The position numbers and the translations under genes were made by a program. A DNA stretch of 64,000 bases from Roseiarcus sp036488815 (GTDB lineage Bacteria; Pseudomonadota; Alphaproteobacteria; Rhizobiales; Beijerinckiaceae). Below are positions 26,385 through 34,861 of the stretch, one piece after another. Where the stretch lies: NCBI GenBank assembly GCA_036488815.1, contig DASXGX010000118.1, positions 1 to 64,000 on the forward strand, given 5' to 3'. A model generated the notes under the pieces. That model saw only the letters and a program-made list of their open reading frames with translations. It was not told the DNA's origin and ran no database searches. How positions within the stretch are numbered: position 1 is the first letter of the stretch; each line of letters opens with the position of its first letter.

Positions 26385-27581
26385 TCACAGCGGCCAGTCG
26401 GCCGTGCGCCCTAAGGCGTCGGAGATGGTCTCGACCTTCGGCGCGCCGCGCGAGAGGCCGGAGACGCCGGCGACATAGGCGCGGGTGACGAAAGCCTGCG
26501 GACGAAAGCCGAACACGACGCTGTCGCCGACGCTCGGCTTCACGAGGCCTGTCGCGTCGATCATGCCGTAATAATCGATCGCGTTGGGCGCGGGGATCTC
26601 GACGGGCGCCAGCCTGTCCGCCGCCGCCGTCGGCTCGCGTGAGACGATCGCCTTGAGGGGATAGTCGGGAAAGACCGGATCGATATAGAGGCCGCCGCCG
26701 AAACAGAAGGCCTCCGAGCCGATGAGGTGGGAGACCTCGCTGAGATAGACGACCGCGGGAATCTCCGGCAGATCCTCGACGACATGCAGCGGCGTGGTTC
26801 CCGTCAGGCCGTGGCCGGGCTCGATCTGCGTCGCGCCCGCCTGCGCCAGCATCGGCAGGATCTCGGTGGAGGTCGTGCCCGGCGCGTTCATTTCGATCTC
26901 GCTGCGGCCCGCGTTCCTCAGCGCCTCGACGGCGCGGGCGAGCGTGTCGAGGTTGGGCGTCGGCTTCACCTTGCCGCTCGCGTGGTCAAACAGCTGCGTG
27001 GGAAACGAAGTCACGCCGGCAAAGCGCGCCCCGGGAACCCGATCGATCGCGTCGGCGACGGCGACGACATGCTCCGCGGCGAAGCCGCCTTCGTGGCCGC
27101 GATAGAAGGTGTCGCCTGGGGCTACGATGCGCGCGAGAATCGCTTGCGTGCGGCCGAGCCGCGCCGCTCCGGAGCCCGCCTCGATAGCCTTTTCGAGATT
27201 GAACACGGTCCAATATTCCGGCTGAAGCGACGCCGCCGCACCGGCCTCGAATCGCGGGACTTGGACGAGGTGGCCGATATGGCCGAGGCGCATGCCCGCG
27301 CGGTGGGTCGCGCGGGCGCATTCCATATCCACCGCGACCGCTTGGTCGAGGCCGCCTCGCGCAACCGCCTGGCAGAACGAGGCGTTGCGGCCCATTTGCT
27401 TCGTCATCGCGAAGGCTTTGAGATTGAGGCGCGTGGCGGCGCCGGCGATGATCCGCGCGTTGCCTTCGACCGCGTCGAGATCGATCACGTAGCTGTTGGA
27501 GGGCAGGCGCCCGGATTGATGCAAGGCGATCGCGTGTTCGATGAGCGCCGGATTGCGCCTGCGAATGAGGTCGAGAAACAT
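26385..27581 (-). CDS. YhfX-like PLP-dependent enzyme (alanine racemase-like fold type III)
   Basis: This 398-residue protein resembles the YhfX / D-threonine aldolase-like group. An alanine-racemase N-terminal barrel with the likely PLP lysine in AFAMTKQMGRN (Lys61) is followed by MNAPGTTSTEILPML and QIEPGHGLTGTTPLH, which bind phosphate in relatives. A C-terminal beta domain begins near residue 300. The reaction is unknown for the family; candidates are racemisation, aldol cleavage or dehydration of an amino or D-amino acid. The ribosome site AAAGGAGCG precedes the ATG. It is embedded between permease and ATPase genes (gaps of 14 and 7 bp), so it should act on the imported compound. Confidence 0.85.
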   Translation of the reverse strand: MFLDLIRRRNPALIEHAIALHQSGRLPSNSYVIDLDAVEGNARIIAGAATRLNLKAFAMTKQMGRNASFCQAVARGGLDQAVAVDMECARATHRAGMRLGHIGHLVQVPRFEAGAAASLQPEYWTVFNLEKAIEAGSGAARLGRTQAILARIVAPGDTFYRGHEGGFAAEHVVAVADAIDRVPGARFAGVTSFPTQLFDHASGKVKPTPNLDTLARAVEALRNAGRSEIEMNAPGTTSTEILPMLAQAGATQIEPGHGLTGTTPLHVVEDLPEIPAVVYLSEVSHLIGSEAFCFGGGLYIDPVFPDYPLKAIVSREPTAAADRLAPVEIPAPNAIDYYGMIDATGLVKPSVGDSVVFGFRPQAFVTRAYVAGVSGLSRGAPKVETISDALGRTADWPL

Positions 27582-27595
27582 GAGCGGCGCTCCTT

Positions 27596-28540
27596 TCAGC
27601 GATTGGGCTCGCGCAGCGTTAGCGCCACGGCGATGAGAATGATGAGGCCGCGCGCGATCATCTGATCGGACGGCTGATAGCCCATCAGGATGAGTCCGTT
27701 GTTCAGCATGCCCATCAGCAGCGAACCGATCAGCGCGCCGGCGATCGATCCTGAGCCGCCGTTGAGCCGCGTGCCGCCGACGATCACCGCCGCGATCACG
27801 GTGAGAAGATCGGCTTCGCCGAGCGTATAGCGCGCGCCATTGAGGCGGCCCGCGTAGAGAAGTCCGGCGAGTCCCGCGAGCGCCCCGCTCAGGGTGAGCA
27901 CCGCGAAGCGCAGGCGCAGCACCTTGATGCCGGTCGCACGGGCGGCGCGCGCGCTGTCTCCGGTCGCGTGAACATGCGCGCCGAACCGGGTCTCGCGGAA
28001 GACGAAGGCGCCGAGCCCGACGGCGGCGACGGCCCAGATCACCAGCGAGGGAACGCCGAACAGCGAACCCGATCCGAACAGCGCGTTGAAAGCGTCGTTC
28101 TCGATCGGGATCGATTTGAGGTCGGTCATTCGCCGTCCCACGCCGGCGAAGACGCCCATCGTCGCCAGCGTGACGAGGAAGGACGGCAGGCGCCCGTAGG
28201 CCACGAGCGCGCCGTTCAGTGCGCCGATCGCCGCGCCGACGCCGATCCCCGCGACGACGCCGACCGGCCACGGCAGAGCGCGCATCGCAACCGCCGCCAG
28301 CAGGGCCGACACGGCGACAATCGAGCCGATCGACAGGTCGATCTCGCCCGCCGTCAGGACGAACACCATGCCGACCGCCATCACGGTCACCGGCGTCGTT
28401 TGCTGGACGATGTTCAGGAGATTGGCGGGCGTCGCGAAGCCGTCGTCGCGCAGCACCACCGCGAAGACGGCGAAGATGACGAGGAAGCCGACATAGATGA
28501 CGTACCGGCTCGGATGGGTCGCCTTCAAGAACGCTGTCAT
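27596..28540 (-). CDS. Sugar-type ABC transporter permease
   Basis: This 314-residue inner-membrane protein of the RbsC/FrcC branched family has about nine or ten hydrophobic segments. It also has the family core MVFVLTAGEIDLSIGS near 67-82 and GGTRLNGGSGSIAGALIGSLLMG near 257 (shown in part: NGGSGSIAGAL). The ATG at 28540 follows a non-conserved in-frame leader that is rejected. It forms the membrane channel with the ATPase at 25634 and receives ligand from the binding protein encoded 73 bp upstream. Confidence 0.92.
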   Translation of the reverse strand: MTAFLKATHPSRYVIYVGFLVIFAVFAVVLRDDGFATPANLLNIVQQTTPVTVMAVGMVFVLTAGEIDLSIGSIVAVSALLAAVAMRALPWPVGVVAGIGVGAAIGALNGALVAYGRLPSFLVTLATMGVFAGVGRRMTDLKSIPIENDAFNALFGSGSLFGVPSLVIWAVAAVGLGAFVFRETRFGAHVHATGDSARAARATGIKVLRLRFAVLTLSGALAGLAGLLYAGRLNGARYTLGEADLLTVIAAVIVGGTRLNGGSGSIAGALIGSLLMGMLNNGLILMGYQPSDQMIARGLIILIAVALTLREPNR

Positions 28541-28613
28541 GGCCGCGCGGGTCGCAAGGAAGGGTCGAGGACGAACGAGCCGGCCGGGGGCGCCCGGCCG
28601 GTCGTAGGTGAGC

Positions 28614-29678
28614 CTACTTCGCCGCGTCGAGCACCGACTTCGGAGCGTCCCGATGCAGCGATTCCTGCCAGCCCTGCGCGACATTGGCCTTGGTGACCGT
28701 CAGCACGGGCGCCACCACGAAGGGCGGCGCCGCCTTGCCGACGAGGCCGTAGCCGGCGGCCGTCGCCATCGCGCGGCCCAGTTCGTAAGCCTGATCCGCA
28801 ACGATCGCGACGACATTGCCGCCCTTCACCATGTCGAGCGCGATCGGTTCCGAGAGATCGAGCGTCACGATCTTGGCGTGCTTGTTGCCGGCGGCGCGCA
28901 GCGCGGCGAGGACGCCTTCAGCCGGCTCCGACCACGTCACATAGACGCCGTCGAGATCGGGGTGCTGAAGCAGCAGAGCTTGCGCGACGTCCTGCGCGCG
29001 CGCCGGATCGGCGATGCCCTGCTGAGCGACGATCTTGATGTCGGGGTAGTCGGACTCGATCGTCGTCTTGAAGGCGTTGTCGCGCTGGTTGGTCACGTAA
29101 TACTGGGCGTCGTGATAGATCCAGGCGATCTTGCCCTTCTTGCCGATGGCGTCGGCGAGAGCGTCGGCGGCGTGCTTGCCCATCTGGAACAGATCGTCGG
29201 TGACGATCGTCACATAGTCCTTGCCCTGCACGAAGTCCTTCGGCTTGTTCGACAGCAGCACGATCTTGACGCCCGCGGCGACGGCCGGCTTGAAAGCCTC
29301 CGCCGAGGTCACCGGATCGAGCGGCAAAGCGAGGATGGCGCTGGGCTTCTTGGCGAGGATCGTCTCGACGTCGCTCTTCTGCTTGGCGGCGTCGAAGCCG
29401 GCGTCGGTCTGGGCGACGACGGGGATGTCGAGGCGCGCGAATTCGTCCTTGGCGCCGGCGGTCACCGCATTCACGAAATCAGAGGAGGTGTGCCAGAGGA
29501 GCGCCGCAGTGAATTTGCCATCCTTCAGCTTCGCCACTTCCGCGTCGCTCAGGGTGAGCGCGCTCGTCGGCGTCGCCTTCTCGCCGCCGGGGCCGACCGT
29601 CTCGCCGGCCCACGTCGGCATTGTCATCGCGAGAACGGCGCCCATGGCCAGCGCCGCCGCCGTGTGTTTCCTCGTCAT
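28614..29678 (-). CDS. Periplasmic binding protein of sugar-type ABC transporter
   Basis: This 354-residue exported protein has a signal peptide at about 1-24 (AAALAMGAVLAMTMPTWA). The mature part has the two-lobed type 1 periplasmic binding fold (Peripla_BP_4, RbsB-like), with DPVTSAEAFKPAVAAGVKIV near 121 and GVYVTWSEPAEGVLAALR near 245. This family usually binds pentoses, hexoses or related polyols, but it also includes autoinducer-2 and amino-sugar binders. It is followed by the permease gene. The ligand is not readable from sequence; the neighbouring hydrolase and PLP enzyme point to a nitrogen-containing compound. Confidence 0.92.
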   Translation of the reverse strand: MTRKHTAAALAMGAVLAMTMPTWAGETVGPGGEKATPTSALTLSDAEVAKLKDGKFTAALLWHTSSDFVNAVTAGAKDEFARLDIPVVAQTDAGFDAAKQKSDVETILAKKPSAILALPLDPVTSAEAFKPAVAAGVKIVLLSNKPKDFVQGKDYVTIVTDDLFQMGKHAADALADAIGKKGKIAWIYHDAQYYVTNQRDNAFKTTIESDYPDIKIVAQQGIADPARAQDVAQALLLQHPDLDGVYVTWSEPAEGVLAALRAAGNKHAKIVTLDLSEPIALDMVKGGNVVAIVADQAYELGRAMATAAGYGLVGKAAPPFVVAPVLTVTKANVAQGWQESLHRDAPKSVLDAAK

Positions 29679-29725
29679 GCCCTATCTCCTCTCTCTGGTT
29701 GCGGCCGTTGCGTCCGGCCCTTTCG

Positions 29726-30988
29726 TTATGAAGGCGCAAGCCCGCCGAGTTGCGACAGGAAGGCTGCGAAGGCGACGACGCCGTCGAGATATTCGTGAAG
29801 CTCGACGCGCTCCTCGAGCGTATGGCAATTGCGGATGTCGCCGGGCGCGCAATAGACGGTGGGGATGTTGAGCTTTTCGGCGAGGAACGGCGCCTCCGAC
29901 CAATAGGGCGCCCCTTGGATTGCGCCGCGATCCGGTCGGACCGCTTTCACCGCCTCCGTTAGCAGACGCACAAAGGGAAGGTCGGGCGAGGTCTCGGTCG
30001 GCGTGCCGCCGAACCGGTGGTCGCGCCCGGCGGGATAGTCGAAAGCGAGCGCTATTCGGGAGTCGATCGGCGCGGCTCGGACGGCCGCCTCGAGATCGCG
30101 GACGGCGTCGTCGAGGCTTTCGCCCGGCAGAAGCTTCAGGATGAGACTGATCCGGCATTCCCCGGGCACGGCGATATAGCCGCCGCCGCTCAGCCCCGTC
30201 ACGAGCAGGAAGGGATGACCGACGAGGGGATGCGGCGCGCGCGCCTCGAGCGTCGCCGAATGCTGGAACAGCGCGGCGAGGATCGCATGCGCCGCCTTCA
30301 AGGCGTCGACGCCGAGCTCGGGCACGCCGAAATAGGCGGAGCGGCCAGTCACCGTGATGTCGCAGATGAGAAAGCCCATCTGCGCCGCATAGACGTCGAG
30401 CTGCGTCGGCTCGACGTAGATCGCAAAGTGAGGGCGCGGCGCGGCGCCCGAGGCGATGTCCGCGACCAGCGCCTTCATGCCGGCGGATACGCCGCTGCCG
30501 GGCTCGCCGCTTTCTTCGTCGCCGATGAAGGCGAACAGGACTTCCCCAGCAAGCGGCAGGCCGGCCTCTTTGAGAAGGCGGGCGGCAGCGATCGTCGTGC
30601 AGACGCCCGCCTTCAGATCGCCCGCGCCGCGCCCCCAGACGGCGCCGTCCACCAGCGCGCCGCTGAAGGGGCTCTCACGCTCGGTTCCCTTCCATCGTTC
30701 GGACCAGCCGCGAACGTGGACGGTGTCGGTGTGGCCGGTCAGCAGGAGGCGCGGTCCCGGCGTCGCGCCTTTCAGCACGCCGCGCACATTCGGGCGGCCC
30801 GGCGCGAAATCCTCCAGGGCGATTTCCGCGGCGCCGAGCGCTGTCAATTCGTCGGCGAGCAAGCGTGCGAAAGCCGCCTCCTCGCCGGTGACGCTCGGGG
30901 TCCCGATGGCGCGGCGAAGCAAGTCGAGCGCGCTTCGAACGTCGAGAGCATCCTTGAGACGCTGGACGAGCGAAGCGTCGACGGTCAT
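29726..30988 (-). CDS. M20 family metallo-amidohydrolase (ArgE/DapE type)
   Basis: This 420-residue cytosolic hydrolase shows the di-zinc ligands HTDTVH (about 85-90), GAGDLKAG, the catalytic/zinc EES in GDEESGE, EPTQ and the C-terminal CHTLEERV. A lid dimerisation domain sits in the middle (about 195-310). The family removes acyl or carbamoyl groups from amino acids or cuts dipeptides. Its ATG overlaps the ROK stop (ATGA), and the binding-protein gene follows after 47 bp, so it is part of the transport operon. The likely job is to deacylate or cleave the imported conjugate. It has no signal peptide. Confidence 0.9.
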   Translation of the reverse strand: MTVDASLVQRLKDALDVRSALDLLRRAIGTPSVTGEEAAFARLLADELTALGAAEIALEDFAPGRPNVRGVLKGATPGPRLLLTGHTDTVHVRGWSERWKGTERESPFSGALVDGAVWGRGAGDLKAGVCTTIAAARLLKEAGLPLAGEVLFAFIGDEESGEPGSGVSAGMKALVADIASGAAPRPHFAIYVEPTQLDVYAAQMGFLICDITVTGRSAYFGVPELGVDALKAAHAILAALFQHSATLEARAPHPLVGHPFLLVTGLSGGGYIAVPGECRISLILKLLPGESLDDAVRDLEAAVRAAPIDSRIALAFDYPAGRDHRFGGTPTETSPDLPFVRLLTEAVKAVRPDRGAIQGAPYWSEAPFLAEKLNIPTVYCAPGDIRNCHTLEERVELHEYLDGVVAFAAFLSQLGGLAPS

Positions 30989-32196
30989 TCCGCGGCCCTC
31001 GCGAGGCTGGACGCTGGCAAGGTCAGTTCCTGGGGCAAGCCCGAGATGCCGAAAAGCTCGTTGTGGAGCTTGTGAACAGCGAGGGAGACGGCGCCGACGA
31101 GGGCCGCCCTCGCCCCGAGCGCGCTGGCGCGGATCGTCGCCTTGCGCGCGAACACCGCGCCCATCCGCTGCTGCACGCGCTCGACGAGTTCCGGCCGGAT
31201 GCCGATGCTGCCGCCGAGAATGACGAGCTCCGCGTCGACGATCGACTGCACGGCGGCGACCGCCAGCGCGATCGTCGCGGCGGTCGCCTCCAACGTCTGA
31301 TGGGCCGCGTCTTCGCCCGCCTCGAGCCTGGCGAACAGGTCTCTGACGGTTGGCGCCGACGCGCCGCCGATCGCGCGATGGCGGCGCAGAATGCCGGCCG
31401 CGCCGACCTCCAGCTCGAAGGCGCCGACGGACAGAGCGTCGGGCGAAGTGAGGTCGCCGCCGATCGGCAGATAGGCGATTTCGCCGGCCGCCCCGGCGGC
31501 GCCGCGAACGAGCTTGCCGTTGACGATCAGGCCGAGCCCGACCCCCGTTCCAAGCGCCAGGAAGGCTGCATTCTCGCATTCGCGGGCGCAGCCCTGCCAC
31601 GCCTCGCCGAGCACGGCGAGATTGACGTCGTTCTCGACGCCCACCTCGCGGCCGAAGTGCTCGGCCAGGACCTGGGGGACGCTGAGATCGGAGAGGCCCT
31701 TGATGTTCGGAACGAGCGCGACGGCGCCGGAGGCCGGGTCGACGACGCCGGGCATACCGACGACGACGGTTCGGATGCGCTCGGTCTTGACCCCGGTATC
31801 GGCGCAAATCCGGTCGGCGAGGCCGCGGATTTGCTGGAGAACGGCGCGGCCGCCGCCGGGATCGGTCGGCTCGGTGGCCTCACTGACGATTTCCCCGGCG
31901 AGATTGGCGATCGCGGCGGTGACTTTCGTGCCGCCGAGATCGACGCCCAGGGAATAGGCGGCGTCACCCGCGACCTCGTAGTTCACCGCATTGCGGCCAA
32001 CGCCGCCCTTGACGACGCCGACCGGCTTCACCCATCCGCCGGCTTCGAGTTCGGCGATCACCAGCGAGGTGGTCTGTTTCGAGAGGCCCGTCGTGCGGGC
32101 GAGATCCGCGCGGGAAATTGGGGCGTGGTGCAGCAGCGCCTCGGCGACGATGCGCCGGGAAAATTGCTTTGCGAGCGAGGCGTGGTCGGCGCTCAT
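30985..32196 (-). CDS. ROK family transcriptional regulator
   Basis: This 403-residue ROK repressor has an N-terminal winged helix (ISRADLARTTGLSKQTTSLV at about 27-46) and a sugar-kinase-like domain. That domain has GVDLGGTKVTAAI near 84 and ALGTGVGLGLIVNG near 213. The zinc-binding CxCGxxGC cluster and the GEIGH histidine of active kinases are missing (it reads GEIAYLP), so it is a ligand-sensing regulator only. It is the first gene of the ABC operon. A perfect inverted repeat 9 bp upstream of its ATG suggests autorepression of the whole operon. Confidence 0.92.
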   Translation of the reverse strand: MSADHASLAKQFSRRIVAEALLHHAPISRADLARTTGLSKQTTSLVIAELEAGGWVKPVGVVKGGVGRNAVNYEVAGDAAYSLGVDLGGTKVTAAIANLAGEIVSEATEPTDPGGGRAVLQQIRGLADRICADTGVKTERIRTVVVGMPGVVDPASGAVALVPNIKGLSDLSVPQVLAEHFGREVGVENDVNLAVLGEAWQGCARECENAAFLALGTGVGLGLIVNGKLVRGAAGAAGEIAYLPIGGDLTSPDALSVGAFELEVGAAGILRRHRAIGGASAPTVRDLFARLEAGEDAAHQTLEATAATIALAVAAVQSIVDAELVILGGSIGIRPELVERVQQRMGAVFARKATIRASALGARAALVGAVSLAVHKLHNELFGISGLPQELTLPASSLARAAE

Positions 32197-32204
32197 GTCT
32201 CTTC

Positions 32205-32235
32205 TTATTTGTTCGTTCTATGTACGAACAAATAA
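32205..32235. promoter_or_regulatory. Perfect inverted repeat, likely ROK operator
   Basis: Arms TTATTTGTTCGT (32205-32216) and ACGAACAAATAA (32224-32235) match perfectly over 12 bp around a 7-bp spacer. It ends 9 bp before the ROK start codon, so a bound protein would cover the promoter or ribosome site. AT-rich palindromes with TTATTT/AAATAA ends are typical of ROK operators such as NagC/Mlc sites. The rest of 32236-32516, up to the L,D-transpeptidase gene, shows no gene. Confidence 0.75.
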
Positions 32236-32516
32236 CCAGAATGGGGTACCCCGTCAATGGCGGCCAGCCGAGGACAAAAACCGGCGCCGTCGCGGAACCT
32301 TTTCAGGCCTTCCGCATTTTCTTGCGCATAAACGTACTCTCGGCGGCGTCACTATAGCGCATTGATCACGTGTTAACTCAAATCACGGGTCCTTGGCTCA
32401 AGAGCATCCCCCGAGATTGCGTAAATTAACGACTCGGCCCCATGATTTTGGCGACTGGGGCCGGACCAGATTGCGCGACCGAAATCGCCAAGGGGTTGTT
32501 CTTAAAGGATTGTGAA

Positions 32517-33107
32517 ATGCGCCGTTTCACCCTCACCGCCGGGCTCATCGCCGGCCTTGTCCTGTCCGCTTCGGCGGCGCAGGCTTCCTCACCCTTCTTC
32601 CTCTTCAACCAGCCCTCGGCGCCGGACCAGGCGACATCGCCTGACGACGAACGGCCGTTGGCCTCGCCGATCCCGCGGGAGACGGTGGCCTTCGACGGGG
32701 CCTACGCGCCGGGAACCATCATCATCAACACCCGCGAGCGCCGCCTCTATTTCGTCTTGCCTGGGGGCCAGGCGCTCAGATACGGGGTCGGCGTCGGCCG
32801 GCCGGGCTTCACCTGGGCTGGCGTCACCCGCATCGCCAACAAGCGCGAGTGGCCGGACTGGACCCCGCCGGCCCAGATGCTGCGCCGCCGCCCCGATCTG
32901 CCGCGCCACATGGAGGGCGGCATCGACAATCCACTCGGCGCGCGCGCGATGTATCTCGCCGGCACGCTCTATCGTATTCACGGTTCCAACGAGCCCGACA
33001 CGATCGGTCAGGCGGTATCGTCCGGTTGCATCCGGATGACCAACGACGACGTCATCGACCTCTATGGGCGCGCCCACGTCGGGGCGAAGGTCGTCGTCCT
33101 GCGCTGA
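32517..33107 (+). CDS. L,D-transpeptidase (YkuD domain), exported
   Basis: This 196-residue protein has a signal peptide (MRRFTLTAGLIAGLVLSASA, cleaved after AQA). A YkuD domain covers about 60-196, with the catalytic His in YRIHGSNEP and the Cys/Arg in SSGCIRMTNDD near 176. It makes 3-3 cross-links in peptidoglycan or anchors outer-membrane proteins from the periplasm. The ATG at 32517 has AAAGGA upstream; the in-frame extension to 32442 lacks a signal-like start. It is divergent from the ROK operon. Confidence 0.92.
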   Translation: MRRFTLTAGLIAGLVLSASAAQASSPFFLFNQPSAPDQATSPDDERPLASPIPRETVAFDGAYAPGTIIINTRERRLYFVLPGGQALRYGVGVGRPGFTWAGVTRIANKREWPDWTPPAQMLRRRPDLPRHMEGGIDNPLGARAMYLAGTLYRIHGSNEPDTIGQAVSSGCIRMTNDDVIDLYGRAHVGAKVVVLR

Positions 33108-33124
33108 GGGCGGGTCCTGCGTTG

Positions 33125-33186
33125 AGGGCGGGTTTCCGCCCTGGCGCGACAATGCGCCGCACCGGCCGCCTTTCTTTCGGCGGCCG
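33125..33186 (+). terminator. Two hairpins after the L,D-transpeptidase gene
   Basis: The first stem is AGGGCGG/CCGCCCT at 33125-33142 with loop GTTT. The second is CGGCCGCC/GGCGGCCG at 33163-33186 with an 8-nt pyrimidine loop. They lie between the transpeptidase stop and moaA. Neither has a good T run, so termination is only likely, not shown. Confidence 0.4.
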
Positions 33187-33206
33187 CCGGCACTATGTAA
33201 CTATAC

Positions 33207-34229
33207 ATGAACGTTCGTGCGTCCGACCTTCCCTCGAGCTTGGTCGATCCCTTCGGTCGGGTGGTGAGCTATGTGCGCGTGTCGGTCACCGACCGATGCG
33301 ATTTGCGCTGCGCCTACTGCATGTCCGAGGACATGAATTTCCTGCCCAAGCGCGACGTGCTCTCGCTCGAGGAACTTTATCGACTTTGCTCGACGTTCGT
33401 GCGCCTCGGGACGCGCAAACTGCGCATCACGGGGGGCGAGCCGCTCGTGCGGCGCGACATCATGACTCTGTTCCGCGGCCTCTCGCGCCATCTGGCGACA
33501 GGCGCGCTCGACGAACTGACGCTGACGACCAACGGCTCCCAGCTTTCGCGCTACGCTTCCGAACTCGCCGACTGCGGCGTGAAGCGCATCAATGTCTCGC
33601 TCGACACCCTCGATCGCGACAAGTATCGGTCGATCACCCGCTGGGGCGATCTCGACAAAGTGATGGCCGGAATCGACGCCGCCGACGCGGCGGGCCTCAA
33701 GATCAAGATCAACGCCGTCGCGCTGAAGGGCTTTAACGACGAAGAGGCGCCTGATCTCGTCGCCTGGGCGCATGGGCGCGGCTTCGATCTGACCTTTATC
33801 GAAGTGATGCCGCTCGGCGAGGTCCAAAGCGAGCGTTTCGACCAATATCTGCCGCTGACCGAACTGCGCGCCGCCTTGGAGCGTCGCTTCACGCTCGCCG
33901 GCTCCCTTTACGCCAGCGGCGGCCCGGCGCGATATTTCGACGTTGCCGAGACGGGCGGGCGCCTCGGCTTCATCACGCCGCTGACCCACAATTTCTGCGA
34001 GAGCTGCAACCGGGTGCGCGTCACCTGCACCGGCAAGCTCTATCTCTGCCTCGGCCAGGAGGACTCGGCCGATCTTCGCGAGCCGATGCGCCGCTCGGAG
34101 GACGACGACGCTCTGGTCGCGACGATCCGCGCCGCGATCCAGCGCAAGCCGAAGGGCCACGACTTCATCATCGAGCGCGCCGGCAGCCACGCCTCCACGG
34201 GCCGCCACATGAGCGTGACCGGGGGGTGA
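33207..34229 (+). CDS. moaA: GTP 3',8-cyclase (molybdenum cofactor biosynthesis protein A)
   Basis: This 340-residue radical SAM enzyme converts GTP to the cyclic intermediate for pyranopterin. The N-terminal cluster motif CDLRCAYC is at about 31-38, GGEP near 80 binds SAM, and the second cluster ligands CESCNRV...C lie near 264-281. The C-terminal Gly-Gly (SVTGG) required by MoaA is present. The ribosome site is poor, and an AT-rich TATGTAACTATAC lies directly before the ATG, so the message may be nearly leaderless. It is a stand-alone gene; moaD/moaE are 21 kb away. Confidence 0.95.
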   Translation: MNVRASDLPSSLVDPFGRVVSYVRVSVTDRCDLRCAYCMSEDMNFLPKRDVLSLEELYRLCSTFVRLGTRKLRITGGEPLVRRDIMTLFRGLSRHLATGALDELTLTTNGSQLSRYASELADCGVKRINVSLDTLDRDKYRSITRWGDLDKVMAGIDAADAAGLKIKINAVALKGFNDEEAPDLVAWAHGRGFDLTFIEVMPLGEVQSERFDQYLPLTELRAALERRFTLAGSLYASGGPARYFDVAETGGRLGFITPLTHNFCESCNRVRVTCTGKLYLCLGQEDSADLREPMRRSEDDDALVATIRAAIQRKPKGHDFIIERAGSHASTGRHMSVTGG

Positions 34230-34346
34230 GGCCAGGGCGAAAATTCACCCGCCGGAGTTGCCGCCCCTGGCGGGCTCCCCTCCTGCCGGTTATATGAGTT
34301 TTCCTGAAGCGGGCCCTTGAAGCCCGTCAAGCGAGGTCCCCGCGCC

Positions 34347-34688
34347 ATGTCGAACGTTCAAGAACGGATCCAGAAGGTGATTTCGGAAAACCCGGTCGTC
34401 CTTTTCATGAAAGGCACGCCGCAATTCCCGCAGTGCGGATTTTCCGGGCAGGTCGTGCAGATCCTCGACTATCTCGGCGCGCCGGTCGTCGGCGTCAACG
34501 TGCTCGATGACGCCGAGATCCGTCAGGGGATCAAGGAATTCGCGAACTGGCCGACCATCCCGCAGCTCTACGTGAAGGGCGAATTCGTCGGCGGCTGCGA
34601 CATCATCCGCGAAATGTTCCAGTCGGGCGAACTTGCGGCCCTGTTCACCGAGGCCGGGGTTCCCGTCAAGCAGACCGCCAAGGCCTGA
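34347..34688 (+). CDS. grxD: Monothiol glutaredoxin, Grx4 type
   Basis: This 113-residue thioredoxin-fold protein has the monothiol site CGFS in PQFPQCGFSGQ at about 31. The glutathione-binding WPTIPQLYVKGEFVGGCDI segment is near 70-88. It coordinates a bridging 2Fe-2S cluster with glutathione and serves iron-sulfur trafficking. The length is standard. It sits alone between moaA and glmM on the same strand; bolA, a frequent neighbour, is not seen here. Confidence 0.94.
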   Translation: MSNVQERIQKVISENPVVLFMKGTPQFPQCGFSGQVVQILDYLGAPVVGVNVLDDAEIRQGIKEFANWPTIPQLYVKGEFVGGCDIIREMFQSGELAALFTEAGVPVKQTAKA

Positions 34689-34861
34689 TCCCGTCGCACT
34701 TTGCTCGCGCCGATTTTTCAAGCGTCGCGGACCAGCCGTCCGCGGCGCGTTTGCGCGCGCAGCGGCGCTTCTGTATACGTCTTGAAACGATTTTTGAATT
34801 TCTGCCCCGCTATTATCGGCTATTGAATTTCGATTCTCAGCTGAACCCAGGGACGGGGGAC

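Noticed and set aside
29726..31807. Reading the M20 protein as a 693-residue fusion
   Set aside because: The added N-terminal 273 residues overlap the ROK gene in another frame and are Arg-rich without motifs; the ATG at 30988 overlapping the ROK stop is the natural start.
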